Positions 1 to 13,300 of a stretch of DNA of 64,000 nucleotides are shown piece after piece. The notes beneath the pieces are model-generated. The model saw only the letters and a list, made by a program, of their open reading frames with translations. It was not told the origin of the DNA and searched no databases. Made by a program: the position numbers and the translations under genes. Location of the stretch: positions 769,048,720 through 769,112,719 of the forward strand of contig CM062813.1 of the NCBI GenBank assembly GCA_031772625.1, read 5' to 3'. The stretch is from Pinus tabuliformis (Eukaryota; Streptophyta; Pinopsida; Pinales; Pinaceae). Numbering within the stretch: the stretch's first letter is position 1; the number at the start of each line of letters is the position of its first letter.

Positions 1-813
1 TTCATTTGATTCCTCTCCACTTATGAAATCATCAAGTCGACAATATGGAATCACCGCAACTTGGTCCCCCCCAATCTCTGTCCATGTTAAGTCTTCTGCT
101 GAAAATTGTATCATATCTTCTGGGTCTTCAACTTCCAACTCGTTAATCTTCCCCCACTTACTCATTCTTAAAATACCTGTACGAATTGCATTGAAAATAA
201 TTTAGTTTGAGTAAATATTATGGTCTTGATCAATGCATAGCGTACCACTTTGGGATTAAGTAATATTCAGGGGATCTTAGATGACATTGTACGATAAGTA
301 AGATATTAATAAGCTTAAATATCTCTGACAAGTTTAGACTAACCATGTACAGAGAAAATTTTAAGAACCCCTCCTAAATTTATATATATAATAAATGGGC
401 GAATCTCCATGTTATATAGGAAAAATGGAAGGCCATTTTATCAATAATATAATATGTATATATAATTTTTTGGCGAATCTCTCACCAGGCATGGCGAATA
501 TTTTACTCAATTATAAAATCTTGTGTTTATTGAATACACAAATGAAATCATTGCATTTCTTTAAAATATCTTTTGAAATCAAAATTACCGAAATTACATA
601 TCGATAACCTAGTGGGTGTAGGATAAAATTCACCCATGTCATTCACAGAAAACATGAGAGAAAACCTAATACTATATATAAAACCAATAAAAATTCAAAT
701 TCATCACTTCTAGGGACCTCATAGCCACCCTGCCAATACACAAGTATGTTCCTATTTGCAGTTAGAAAAATTACCCAAATTACAATCTGTTTACTCCAGC
801 ATATGTTGGAAAG
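1..813. other. intergenic, nothing recognised
   Basis: AT-rich sequence without a recognisable coding region, RNA gene or element end. The short open frames here show no protein-like composition or known motif. Confidence 0.5.
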
Positions 814-2050
814 TTATAGAAGGATGACTAGTGCAATAGCAATCAAACCAGAAGGAAGATTTTCGGTGATAACTCTTTCTACCCTTGGTGAATCCGGAAC
901 ACTAGAAGTAGGAGTAACAGGTTCAGATACGTCAGGTTCTTCGCCTATATCACTAGCAGATGAAAAACTACCAGTAAGCTCTGAAACTGCAACAGCTTCA
1001 GGATTATAACATGTTTCTAAACCTTGGTAATCCGGATGAACTACCACTGAAGACTGTCCTTCTTCAGGTGAACCTACTCTACTGCCACTAGGATTTACAA
1101 GGACTTTCCAACCTTCGAAATGACTCGGGACCTCTTCGGGAGGTTGGCCTCGAAGTCTACGAGACCTCCTCAACAAATCGGCCACGGTGACAACTTCAGG
1201 AGACTTGCCCCGACTGGTAGGGGACTGTCTCGGTAATTCAGCCACAGTTAAAAACTTTTAAACTACTGCACACGCAGACAAAGTAGAAACTCAAATCAAA
1301 CCACCTAAAGTCTCTAAAGAACCAAACAAATTTGAATCAGACGCCTAAAGAATCTAGGGCGTCAAACCATACGCAAACAGTAACCTTCCAGACCGAAAAC
1401 ACTAGTTGGTGATGAAATCCAACGTCGTCGAATTCAGTGCAGAAGTGGTGGGTGAAACAGTTACCCCGGCAACCTGCTTAATGAATAGACTGGACCAAGT
1501 TCCTCCACTTTTAACCGTCTCGAGTGAAGTGAACCCCCCAGAAAATCCAAGTGAGTCTAGCCGACGTCTGTTCCAGGTACAGTGGGATCTTCCCTCCACC
1601 GTCACCTCGGGTAGAGCCCTAAAGATTATGGTCACTAAGGTCACCAATAGCAACAAATACACCTGGGGGAACAGTCTACGATCCGATACACACGCAAGGG
1701 CAGAGTAGCAAGCTCAATCCCCTTGCCGGCTCCTTGACAATAATCCAAGGTTTACCGACAAGTGACCCCAGGCTCCTCGACAATAATCCGAGGTTTACCG
1801 TTTGTAGTACGTGTATATCTGGCGTCGTTCCCAATGAAGGAGGATTGATCCCCTCACTGGTTCGGACACGATCTCGTGCTTCTCCTTTAAGAGGAGCTTT
1901 CCCAGAGCGTAATTGTAACAATTGGATTTATCCTACCACAAGATGAGCTACTTGTTTGGTTTTACTGTCTTGGAGAGTTAATTACTCTCCTACTCCAAGA
2001 CACTAGCCTGATCTATATTGGTGTTTCAGAGCCCTAGTAAATAAAAAGTT
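814..2050 (-). mobile_element. LTR-retrotransposon leader and gag-start fragment
   Basis: Read on the minus strand, about 1330-2050 matches the leader of the non-autonomous element at about 38190-38890 (plus strand). Shared blocks include the start near the words for 'ctctgaaacacca', the run of CCCCTCACTGG-type sequence, and the end near 'accaactagtgttttcggt'. After the leader a 143-codon frame opens (1245 down to 814), beginning MAELPRQSPTSRGKSPEVV and rich in Ser, Pro and Glu; it is not similar to the ORF of the 35964 element. No LTRs or target-site duplications were found, so this is an internal piece of a related, diverged element. The similarity is seen directly; assignment to a Tat/Ogre-like Gypsy lineage is inference from the primer-binding site of the related element. 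Confidence 0.7.
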
Positions 2051-3095
2051 ACTACGTCAATTTTACTTTAAGCGTTAATTTTATGGTTGTTCTTTAAGTC
2101 AAAAGGTAGTGTAAATGAAACTGAATGGTGTGTAGACTCGACTCAAATCCACTAAAAAATGCACCTAGGATGATTTAAACTATTTTGCCTTTTTCAATGA
2201 ATATCCTAACTAAGAGAGTTGAGAGAATGCAAAATTTATAAAATGACAACTTTCGTAGCAAAGACAATCAAAGAAACAATCTCTTTATCTTTTCCGACGC
2301 ATACAACTCATGACCACTAATTATCTCACGAAAATTTCCTTTCTCTTTCAAAAACTCCAAACACTACTTAAAGCAAACTTTTTCCAAAAGAATTTTTATA
2401 TTTTTCCTATACTAAGAAAACATATAAAACTATGTTATCAAAAATCAATTTTAACAAATCTATGAAAATCAAAGCAATTTTACTTGGATTATGGCCACTT
2501 ACTTTTCCCCTTAATTAAGCTATGTGTGAAATGTAAAAATTTTAAAGTAAAGGCTAAGTAATTGCCCTACTAATATTGATTATTAAAACAATCCGAACTA
2601 TATGGAAAAAAATTGCAGAGGTGAAGGCAATTCACTAAAGTTTGCCAGTCACCCACTAAAGAAAAATTACAATGATTGTTTTTGTTCTCTGTAAACCGTG
2701 GGGTTAGGCTCTGCACAAGCGAGCAAATCGTGTGTCAATCTGCAAGAAAATGATAATTGTTAAGCCAAATTATAGATATTAGGAGAGAGAATGATTATAA
2801 GCAATATGCATTATCAATGTTCTAAATTTAAACTTATATGATTAAAGAACAACGTATTTTATAAATGATACTATACTATAAATAATTTGACTAAAATTTA
2901 CAATCTCACTAAAACAAATTAGTATTGAAGAACAAAATTTATTTATACATTCAAAAATATAATTTACCCAATAAAAAATTGCATTATAAAAATTTTGAAT
3001 ATAATTTAATAAAAAACCTACAATCTTATAAAAAAACAAAAATCATTAAATTTTAGGCCAAAAATAAAATAAATTAATTATTATCTTCACCCACA

Positions 3096-3410
3096 ATTAT
3101 AACTATGTACATTAACCCTTATAGGCATATCTACTACCTTCCCTCCAATACCATGGTCATTAAACTCATATTTGAGGACTCATTTTTTAGGACAATACTC
3201 CTTTTCAACAACTGCACCTATATTATAATTTAGTTGGGTTGGGATGAAAGTTGGGGCGCTTTACCTTTGGTCTCAACTATAACCGTGTACATTAACACTT
3301 ACAACCATATTTGCAACTTTCTTTGAAACACCCTGCACATTAAATTGATTTACCGAGCAAGCATTCCTTTTCAGAAACTGGAAGTAATATTATACTTTAG
3401 CTGGGATGGG
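3096..3410. repeat. imperfect tandem duplication
   Basis: Two diverged copies, about 3096-3245 and 3277-3410, share in order the words 'aactatgtacattaac', 'catatctactac/catatttgcaac', 'ccttttcaacaactg/ccttttcagaaactg' and 'tagttgggttgggatg/tagctgggatggg'. Probably an old local duplication. Confidence 0.6.
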
Positions 3411-3573
3411 CGGCTCTTGGAAAATAAAAAAGAGGGATTAGATATTATAGTTAATTTATAATTTAGATTAGTTGATGATGAGATATATGGTTAAGATATT
3501 GTTTATAATTTATTTTTTTACTAAATTTGTGTTTCACTTAGACTTATATCAAACAGATATAAACACGCCCCCC

Positions 3574-3611
3574 AACACACACACACACATATATATATTT
3601 ACATATATATA
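3574..3611. repeat. compound AC/AT microsatellite
   Basis: A run of AC dinucleotides passes directly into AT dinucleotides and then into an 'acatatatatacc' segment. Confidence 0.85.
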
Positions 3612-4687
3612 CCAAGTGCTAAAAACAAGTGTGGCATTTACAACTAAAACAAACAAAAGAAATATGTCTTATGTTTGTTCGAATTCCATTGCTGGGACGT
3701 TCGGTATCCTCGTTTTAAAAGGTGCCATATAAAAGAAAAAGTATTTATTTAGAAGGATGACATAATATTTTCCAATACCATTGTTGCGTTTATGAAGTGG
3801 CATCCACAAATCTAGTTGAGCTACGTCAGTATATTCGCGGAGGTATTGAAACTTGAATTTTATGAAGCATATTAAATTTAAATTTTAGGTAGCCTTAGAT
3901 AATTGTAGGAAGGCTTGATATTGAAATTAACAGGTTTTTAATTAAGGTTAAAATTTCTCTGTATTTATCTCTAGAGTAAAAATTTATTTAACCATTACCA
4001 AAACAGTGTCAAATTTTTTTGTAATAGTCTATCAGAAATAAATCTCTCTTATTGAATTCCATAACATTATCATGATTTTGCATTATTTCTCAATCCTTGT
4101 AATTCCTATTATCTAACTTGATAATAGCTATCATGAAAATGCAGGAAATGCAATTTTTTTTTACAATCATGGCCATATAAAACTTATAGTTCTTTTTTAT
4201 AATTTTATTAATATAATTTATTTTTTTCTTACAATCTTTTTATATAATGAATTATATAAATATCGTTAAACTCATCATAGAATTTAGGTAAAGAATTATA
4301 AAATTATAAAAAGAAACAACTCGTAAAATTTAATAATTTTAATAATTACCTTTTTAATTTTGGACAATCTTTTACAGTATTTAACAAAGGAGAAATTGCA
4401 CACTATGATTCCTTAGTATCCTATCCATGTTGTAGAGGGGAAAAAAATTGTTCAAATTTCTAGCACTATTCTATTGATTGCTCCTACTGATGGGGATGAA
4501 CAAAAATTAGTCTAATCCTATATCCAATATAATTCTATGTATAGTATTCAAAACTATCAATGTAAAAAGTGTATGTATGAATTTGGGGTAATACATTGAA
4601 AAATTGAAGGCACTGTTCTTTCTCTTGTAAACTTCACTTGATTTGTCTGTAGATCTTCCAGTGTACCATCCACCATAGTTGTAACTT

Positions 4688-5980
4688 TTAGTGCCAAAAG
4701 TAACCCAAAAATGTCTTTGCACCATCCACACTAGGGAAATAAGGTGGTTCAAAATATATCTGACGTAGGGCATCACAAGCACCTAGATATGATGGACCAT
4801 TCATTTCAGTGCTACCCATGGTTGTTAATACCAGCTGTTGATATGAGAAGAAAAACCTTTTCACCGCGGCTTCTATTGCGTGGAAGGCCAACAGAACATG
4901 TATTGTTGCAACATGGTAAGCACCTGAAGTGTCATGTGAGCGCAGTCCATGTGAATGAAACAAATGCATAAGTGCCTCCTGGAGCCTTGGTCCACCCTTT
5001 GGATTAGCCTCAACACCGATGACTTTGGGCACCAGATGACTTAGTTCCTTGCATGCATTTGTAAGGTCTCTAAGGGGGGCAGACCGAAGGCAATATGCGC
5101 CTGCAAGCGTACTAGTGCTGCTAATTGCCAACTGGTGTTTAAGGCAAAGGAAATCATCAAGGTCCATCACTAGAAGCAAGTTCACAATTTCTGTGAGCAT
5201 GTTCCACATCCTTTCAACCATCCAACAGTCTTTGGATGCTCCTACGAAATCCCCAGAGTGTATTCTTTCATATACTCTCTGCAACAATTCTTGGCCTACA
5301 AATACCCAGGCCTCAAAGATCTAGAGGACATTGCAAAGTTTGGCATCTTCTAGATTATGGAACTGTTTATGTTGTTTTAAAGAGTGCAAATATCTTGGCT
5401 TGCAGATTCTATCATATTCAAGAAGAGGCTTACCTGACATATTTGGTTCCCCCAGACCTAAAGTGAAGGGAGTCCTCTGCATATGGCCTTCAATGGCAAG
5501 CCATATTCTAGAAACCATAGCTTCAGCGCTTTTCCATCTACCCAAACGAGGAAGTAAGCTCTCTTCACTTGTTCTGCTAACCACAGGTAAAGCACCAGGT
5601 CTCTGCCATACCTCGTGGAAAACTTTCCTAGCAAGAATACCACTACTTACTAACAACTGAAGAGTGGGAACCTGCTTGTCATTTTCACAAATCATTGAAA
5701 TCAACTCAATCTGGGAACTAATTAAGGATTCAAGCCTTCTCTTCCATTCCTCTTTGTCAATGTAAGTCCTTGTGTCACAGAGGACAGACGGAACAAACCA
5801 AAAAGTAATCTCCAATGAATGTAAGGCAGCCTTTATTAACCCCTCTCTAGACCAACCAAGCCATTCCTTGAATTTCCACATGGCACTGAGCTCGGGGAGA
5901 TGCACATACTGCTCGTAACCCGCACACTCCATGGGGGAGGGCTCTATAGAGTCTTCAACAAAGGAAAAATAAGATGCCAT
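4688..5980 (-). pseudogene. HSPRO: HSPRO-like (nematode-resistance Hs1pro-1-like) gene with one in-frame stop
   Basis: A single minus-strand frame of about 430 codons, close to the usual HSPRO length, starts at 5980 and ends at 4688. It carries the family's landmarks in order: a YEQYVHLPEL N-terminal motif, LHSLEITFWF, a TLGLGEPNMSGKPLLEYDRI block, the MDLDDFLCLKHQL block, LVPKVIGVEANPKGGPRLQEA, and the C-terminal YFPSVDGAKTFLGYFW. One TAG codon (5321-5323) interrupts the frame before IFEAWVFVGQELLQ; relatives have Gln here, so a C-to-T change of CAG explains it. No frameshift is visible. HSPRO proteins are stress-responsive and reported to interact with SnRK1-type kinases (family knowledge). 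No intron is evident. The gene may be a recent pseudogene, a null allele, or a sequence error; the family call is secure, the loss of function less so. Confidence 0.85.
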
Positions 5981-8078
5981 TTATTTACAGGACATATTTT
6001 TTCCCTGCAAACATAACCAGGAGAGTAAAGACACTAATTCTCTCCATATACCATAATCTAAAAAGAACAACATAATAATAGAATAAACACTAAAATCCAT
6101 TTTAAACACTAAAATTTTGAAAACTGGAATAGAATAAAATGTTCTTAAATCCTTGATATATTTAAAAAGTTTTATATAATATGTTACTGGATAGAAAGCA
6201 TATCTATTTGTTGCAACTCAACTTTTTCTGTATACGATAAAAACTTAACACATAAATTATCTTGCGGTTGCCGAGCCTCACTTATAAGCCTTATGGCGGT
6301 GTTAATGCCGTTATGACTACACAGAGATCCGGAAATAATCCCAACACCAGAAAATAATCAATAGAAGGGTATAATCAGTTCATATCGGAACTGAGTTAAT
6401 CTAATGGAAACAATGCAAAACATGGCCTATATCGATGTGAGACACAAACTACCTGTTGTGATATATGTAAGCCGTGGAATTTTCTCTAATCTAGCAGAAG
6501 GACATGGTGCATCGATCTTCAAATCGATAAAATTAGAGGTGATAGGAGGGCGCTCTATTGAATGGCCGTGCCATATTGCATTTTCTATGTTTTTAGTATC
6601 GTCTTATGAAGAAGATTTTTGATACGGTAATAAATTCTGTAAGTTTTGTTTCTTGATATTCAGTGGCCCTTTTTAGACTGGTTACAATAATAGTTCTGAA
6701 CATTGTGTATGTGGATGGGAAGCTTAGTATATCTTTTTATTTTGGCAAATATGGGAGAGATATGAATAGCATGTACTATTAAAATAGGTGATGGGTCCAC
6801 TTGTTGTATTATGTTATTTTATTAATTCAAAAAATGATTGAATCATTGGAGCATTGTTGAGAGTTCGACATTAGAAGAAGTAGACTGAATTGAATGAGTT
6901 AACACTTCGATCATTATTTAATGTTTAAAAAAATAATTTATATTAAAATTTTGAAAGAATGGTCAACAACTTATGCATTTTTAAAGATGTAAACTGAAGT
7001 AAATGATTTAACACTTCGATTATTATTCGATTTTTAAAAAATAAATTATATTAAAATTTTGAAATTAAATGTTAATAGTGAAACGGGTTTTTATTTAAAT
7101 TTATATGTATCTTTACATTTATGTAATATTGATTTAAAAAATTAATATTATTAATAGAAAAATATTTTAAGAATTCCAATAAAAATATTTAAAATAGTTC
7201 AAATTAAAAAGGAACAGAGAAAATCCATTTCATGAGACAGTTGATATTACTAATCTATCACTTAGCCTTAGTACAGCATATAACAAAACAAAAACATCAT
7301 GCCCAAGAGAAAGCGGTCTTCTCTCATTAAACTATAATAGCTTTCAAGATCAGAACGATATCAAGCTGGATTTGACGATATGAACCGTGGCGCTCGAAAA
7401 ATCAGAGACCAGAACGAATATTAATGCTGATTTCGATGGTTCAAGATAACCAAGTTCGCTAAATTCTCTTCTCTTAGTTACAGGGTCCTCGCTATGGTTG
7501 AAGATAACCAAGTTTGCTAAATTCTCGTCTCTTAGTTTCAATAAACTTTCAGAATTTCATTCTTCAAAAGCTTAATGCCTCGTGCTTTTTCTTTTCTTCA
7601 TTGTTTCTCGTTTTACTTGTAATAGATCGGTTTAACAGTGTTGGACTTGGGAGACCAACACACCAGAATATATGATCTATGCAATTTTCAAGCACGCAGA
7701 CAAGAATATATATATGATCTATGCAACTTTTAAGCACAGATGGCACAACGTAAATATTTCTTCACAGAAGGGAAAAATTATGGATCGATGGCTTACTAAT
7801 CAAGAAATTACCTTGAGATATATTATTGAGATCAGAGTGACAACATCCAAAACAAACCCAAAAATTAAATCTAATTCATCTAGCCATTTTAGGGCATACA
7901 CCATGAAGGAATTATATAACCCTTCTATATATAATCACAAAGTATTGAACAATTATGATCGTAAAGGTTTTAATACCGTGGCAATGGAAGTCACCCGTGA
8001 TCACCAATCTCTGTTCGCCGCTGCAGAGCCGTGTTCTTCTTCGCTGGTTGCAGGGGCTGCTCTGCCGTGTTCTTCTTC
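5981..8078. other. intergenic region upstream of the HSPRO-like gene
   Basis: The first few hundred bases would hold the promoter of the minus-strand HSPRO-like gene, but no convincing TATA box could be singled out in this AT-rich DNA. The rest contains a tandem duplication (6879-7064) and no recognisable gene. Confidence 0.4.
6879..7064. repeat. two-copy tandem duplication, about 109 bp period
   Basis: Copy 1 (6879-6956) and copy 2 (6989-7064) share 'gtagactgaa/gtaaactgaa', 'ttaacacttcgat' and 'ttatattaaaattttgaaa' with scattered substitutions. Confidence 0.75.
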
Positions 8079-8187
8079 GCGGGTCTGAAATCTCGATAGC
8101 GTATGGAGTTTATGGATCCCGACACCGGTAATTGCGTGGGTTGAAATCTCGATAGCGTATGGAGTTTATGGATCCCAGCACTTTTAA
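8079..8187. repeat. two-copy tandem repeat, about 55 bp
   Basis: The block containing 'gaaatctcgatagcgtatgg' followed by 'agtttatggatccc' occurs twice (8079-8131, 8134-8187). A GTGTTCTTCTTCGC word is also duplicated just upstream. Confidence 0.8.
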
Positions 8188-8474
8188 TGCGCGGGTTGAG
8201 CTGGTAAAGTACGGAGGTGCCGACAGAGTTTAAGTCCATTAATGGATAGGTTGGTGAACTGATTATGTCCTCAAACCGGAGGCGAGCAGGGACACCGGCG
8301 CCGGACGCGGGCAGGAACGGGCATTGCCGCAGCTGAGTGATGAGATGTGCATCCATGCATCCATGCATGCGATGGGCTCTCCGGGTGACGGTAATCTGGT
8401 GCATTAATGATGCTATAGTCCATGAAATAGCACTTGCCCTACCCTGACTGCAGGAAGATAGGGGATCTTTTATT

Positions 8475-8719
8475 GCCTGCAGAAGTTTGTCCTAGTAGGA
8501 GAGACGAAATTAAGTCTCGAAGGGTGTACCTATTGCACCATAAATCTTGATTGGCGATGTTGACATTCTGTTGGGCGACGAGTTCCAGGTGGGTTGAGGC
8601 GTGGGAACTTTCTTGACTGTAGGGGGACGGGTGATCACTTTTCTGCGTACAGTAGTTTGTCTTGGTAGGAGGGACGACATTAAGTCCCGAGGGGTGTACT
8701 TGCTAAACCATAAATGTGA
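8475..8719 (+). repeat. direct repeat in the LINE 5' leader
   Basis: Two roughly 76-bp copies (8475-8550 and 8644-8719) share 'aagtttgtcctagtaggag/tagtttgtcttggtaggag', 'attaagtc' and 'gggtgtac'. The second copy ends at the ORF1 ATG (8720). Repeated 5' leader units are common in LINE promoters; a promoter role here is inference. Confidence 0.75.
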
Positions 8720-10331
8720 ATGGACCCTTTTGAGTTTGGCACCTCTCTCCAAGAGGCCTTCATCCAAGCCACGTTGGAGGCTGAGTCACAACGCCACACA
8801 AACTTGGATATGACTAGGAATGTGGCACACTCCCCTCGGCTGACAACCCTGGGTGACGGAAGTGACATGTGGGCAGATGTCGGAAGTCAGTTACAAAATA
8901 ATTTGGAGGAGGGGAAAAAGGTGGCAAAAGGCGGGGTGGCAAAAAACATTGTGCCATCAAGATTAACGCACCTGCACCAATACTATCTTTCAGCCATGAT
9001 GTTCTCCTTGATAGAGTAACGAGTCTCCAGAAGAGGGCTCTAGTGGGTAAGTGGTATTTTTCGGAGACAGAAGAAGTGGAGTTGAGGCAGTGGCTAGCAA
9101 AGAAATGGAAAACCCTGTTAGGATATGTACCCATGGTGGTAAGGCTAATAAGAGGTTGGGTCAAGGATCGAGGATCTCAGGAAAATCTTAGCACTGCCAT
9201 GGGTCAAGGATCGAGGATTTCTGGCTATGTATGCCTGGTATGTGGGCTTCAATCCGTTGAAGCAAATGCCTAAAAACAAGCTTATCTGGGTCAAATTGCC
9301 TGGATTACCTTTAGAATTTTGGACAAAGGAAGTGTTTACCAATATCGACAATGCCATTGGTAAATTCATATATGTTGATCCATGATGTCTAGGAGCCAGG
9401 GATAAAAGGATTGCATGGGTCCTCATTGAAAAAGATTTTGGCGAGGCCTTCCTGGATCACATTGAGTTAAGATGGGAGAACATTAACCTTAGACAACGCC
9501 TAGATTTTTGGGGAATACCATTTAGGTGCCTCAATTGCCATCAAATAGGACACTTAATAGAAAATTTTCCTCAAGGAAGAGGCAGGTGGCGGCCTTCATG
9601 GTAGCGTAAAGGGACTTATCATCGCTATCAAAAGGAGAACAAGTCGGACTGTTTTTCTCCACATCATGGATTTGCCACGAAACAGGGTGGAAACATTTCG
9701 GGTTCAAGTAACTCCATTCACACTAACCAGGTTTCTTCTGAGTCATCTCCCCACTTTGTAAAAAATGTTTCTTTCCCTATTCATGTACACTCCTCCTCGA
9801 TGTCAGAACAGTCTGGTTCTCATATTGCTGCCGACTCACCATGTCGGGAACATCACCAACTCCTTTCCACCCCATCTCTGCCCCCACCTGTCGGTACTGT
9901 CACAACACACTCTTGTTGACATTCCATCTACCTCTTATGCCACGTATACACAAGCTCGAAGGCTCCCTTCATCGACTACTCAACCAAACTCTCCCATAGC
10001 TATGTCTCCCACACAAAAGTCTCTGGTTTCATCACCTAACAACTCTGTAGATAGCGACCTCAACTTCCTACTTCAAAGGAAGACCCTCGATCTTAAATCT
10101 CTCACCATTCATAAGCCAAAGGGTTTTGGGTCCCTTGTGATTAGCCCCTCCTCTATCGGTAATATAACTGTTAGGCGTACCAATAACAAAGGTAGTAGAA
10201 ATTTCAGAGGATGCCTGCGTCAAACTCATACAACCCTGACAAATTTGTCGTCCCTCATTGATATTCCCATTTCTTCACCTATCTCTCCCAGGGCACTTAG
10301 AGCATGTATGCCCTCTAATAGGCTTAAATGA
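8720..10331 (+). pseudogene. LINE ORF1 (gag-like RNA-binding protein), broken
   Basis: Starts MDPFEFGTSLQEAFIQATLE. A DUF4283-like core follows (LLGYVPMVVRLIRGW, then WVKLPGLPLEFWTKEVF in another frame). The frame shifts near 9157-9210, around a repeated 'gggtcaaggatcgagga' word, and a TGA interrupts near 9382. A zinc knuckle starts at 9527 with C-X2-C-X4-H-X4, but its last Cys is replaced by Phe. The C-terminal third (9765-10331) is open, Ser/Pro-rich and ends with the conserved NITVRR..NKGSR.FRG block. Its TGA stop overlaps the ORF2 ATG as ATGA. In the family this protein coats the LINE RNA; here it cannot be made intact. Confidence 0.8.
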
Positions 10332-13300
10332 ATTCCATCCTCTCTTTGAATATCAGGGGTTTGGGGGCCCTTCCAAAATTCCTCGCCTTAAAATACCTTT
10401 TTCTCTCATCTCATTCCAATATTATTCTCATTCAAGAATCAATGCACTCTGCATCACAAACTATTGACAACTTTCAGAGGATGTTTTTGACATGGTACAT
10501 TGTGGCTACTGACACCACCGGTAGGTTTGGGGGTTTAGCAGCTTTTTGGGATCCCAAATGGGCAAATCTGAAGGCCTTTTCCTGTTCGGCGGGTATTTTC
10601 CTGGCTAGAAGCATCAGAGGTATCCCGGGAAGAATGCACATCCTTAATGTGTATGCTCCTTACAAAGAACGAGAGTGTTTTTGGGATATAATGGAGGCAT
10701 CTGGGATCCTTCATTCATCTTCTCTTATTTTGGTAGGGGATCTTAATTGTACCACAAGGACAGAGGAGCTATGGGGGCAATCCAGGACGGTGGATAAGAT
10801 GGCACAAAAGCTTAGAGATATTATTTTTGTTCATAATTTAGTAGACATTTGCCCACCAAAAAATTCTCTGACCTGGGATAATGGAAGAAGTGGTAATAAT
10901 TATATAGCAAAGAGACTTGACAGATTTCTTGTACAAGAAAATATGGTGGAAAAGATTCGGGATGTAAGATCCCACGTTATCGAAAACTACATATCAGATC
11001 ACCGCCCAATCACACTCTTTTGGTGCAACGTTGATATCAGAGTCAGCTTGCTATTTAATTTTAATAGAGTTTGGCTTGAAGACAAAGATTTTGAATCTCT
11101 TATCCAAACACACTGGCTAGAAAGAAGGGATGCAGAGAAAGGCCTTACTCTCACAGAAAGGTTTATAAACAGGCTTCAAAACCTTAAAGCAGTGGTAAAA
11201 GGATGGGAGCGGAAGAAGAAGGCAAGCTTGAGAATGGAGCTGACAAAAATAGAGGAGGTCTTAAAGCCACTACATAGCCAAATGGCCACCCACTCCCTGT
11301 CTATCGGAGTAAGGGAACATATTCATGCCCTTGAGTTGAAAAAGAAAAAGATTCTTCAAGTAAGAGAGATGACATGGCACTTGAAGAGCAGAGCCACCTG
11401 GATTCGTGAAGGGGACAAAAATACTAAGTTTTTTCATTGTTTCTCCAATCATAGAAGGAACCTAAACACAATTTGACAAATATCAAATGGTGAAGGGAAT
11501 TGTTTTAAGAAACAACCAGAAATTACTGCCTTGGCGGAATCATATTTCCAACAATCATATAAAAGAATGGAAGTGGAGGAAGCAGATTCACAGGTATGGG
11601 AAGTGAATGAATATCCTTCAATGTTTAATGAGGAGGATAATATGGAGTTGTTTAAGGTGATTAAGGTGGAGGAATTGATTTGGGCCATTAAATCGATGAA
11701 AGGGGACAAAAGCCCGGGCCCAGATGTATGGACTGTGGAATTCTTTGTCCACTTCATTGACATCTTTTAGGAGGACCTTCTAAAGATAATAGAAGAGTCT
11801 AGAACTAAGGGAATCATACATCCTCATTTAAATTCTACCAATATCACCCTTATTCCAAAGAAGACAGAGGTTGCCACCTTTGTTGATTATCGCCCAATTT
11901 CCCTATGCAATCTTACATACAAGATTATATCCAAGATAATAGCCAACAGGATCAAGGCTTCTTTATCAAAATTCATCTCTCCAGAGCAATATGGCTTTCT
12001 AAACAATAGAATAATCCATGATGCAGTGGCAGTTTCTCAGGAATGCATGCACAGTATCAAGACAAAAAAGATGAATGCAACAGTTATAAAGGTGGACCTC
12101 AAAAAGGCATATCACTGTTTAGATTGGGGTTATCTGAGACTGGTCCTTCATAAAATTGGCATAAGAACAAACATGGTAGAATGGATTATGGGATGTGTTA
12201 CGACAGTTCGGTATGCTGTAATAATAAATGGGTACCCATCAAGGTTCTTTGCTGTGGGCAGGGGACTTAGATAGGGGTGCGCTCTATCCCCCCTACTCTT
12301 CATACTGGCGATGGATGGCCTAAGTTTGATCATCAAAAAAGTTGTGGACACAGGTCAGTTTGAAGTGCTAAAAATTAGTAGTCATATTTCTATTTCCCAC
12401 AGTTTCTTTGTAGACGATATCCTGCTGATGGGTATGATAAACAAACTCAAATGGCACGCACTATCTTTAATTTTTAAGAAGTTTGGAAGAGCAACTGACG
12501 TTGTTCAAAATGAACACAAATCTACCATACTATATGGGTCTTGCAACCTCGATGATATCAGCTATATCCAGAGGAATTTTGGGGTCAAAGCAGTAAACTT
12601 AGATACTAGAATGAAATATCTAGGATACCACCTAAAGCCTAGGAATTACAAAAATGTTGATTGGATGTGGCTAGTGGATAGATTCCACTCGAGGATTAAG
12701 GGGTGGGAGCACAGATGTTTATCAATGGGAGGTCGTATCACCCTCACACAGTCAGTTCTCACGCAACTGGGGGTCTATTGGGCTCACTTGTTCCGCGTCC
12801 CGCAGCTGATAATAAAATCACTAAATCACATAATGGCAAACTATATTTGGTCAGGTGCAAGAAAAAGCTGTAAATATCATCTGGTCAAATTGGAGAGGAT
12901 CACTAGACCAAAAAAGTTGGGCGGATGGGGTATCCTAAATCTTAAAATTTTTGGTTGGCCGCTGCTTCTAAAATCACTGTGGCAGGGAATCAACAGTAAT
13001 GACATATGGGTTAAATTGATTCGATTCAAGTACATGAAGAATAAGGACTTTACCTGTTGGATGAGACAGGGATCAATTGGGAAAAAAAGTGGATCCAAGA
13101 TACAAAACAACTTCAATATGGTAAAAAATATTCTACTTCAGAACATTTCATGGATGTTTGGTTCTGGAAATAGAATTATTTTGGGCATAGACAGTGTTAT
13201 TGGATCCAGTGAGAACCCACTTGGTACAGTATTATTAATAAACCACCTGAATAGGAAGGGCATATTTGTTGTGAATCAGATGATCAGTGAATGGAGTGGT

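Larger units (their letters stand above)
2051..4687. other. AT-rich intergenic region
   Basis: No gene is recognised. The stretch holds homopolymer runs, one imperfect direct repeat (3096-3410) and a short AC/AT microsatellite, listed separately. Confidence 0.5.

Noticed and set aside
7672..8404. Open frames on both strands around the 55-bp tandem repeat
   Set aside because: Protein-like only because the DNA is repeated; no family match.
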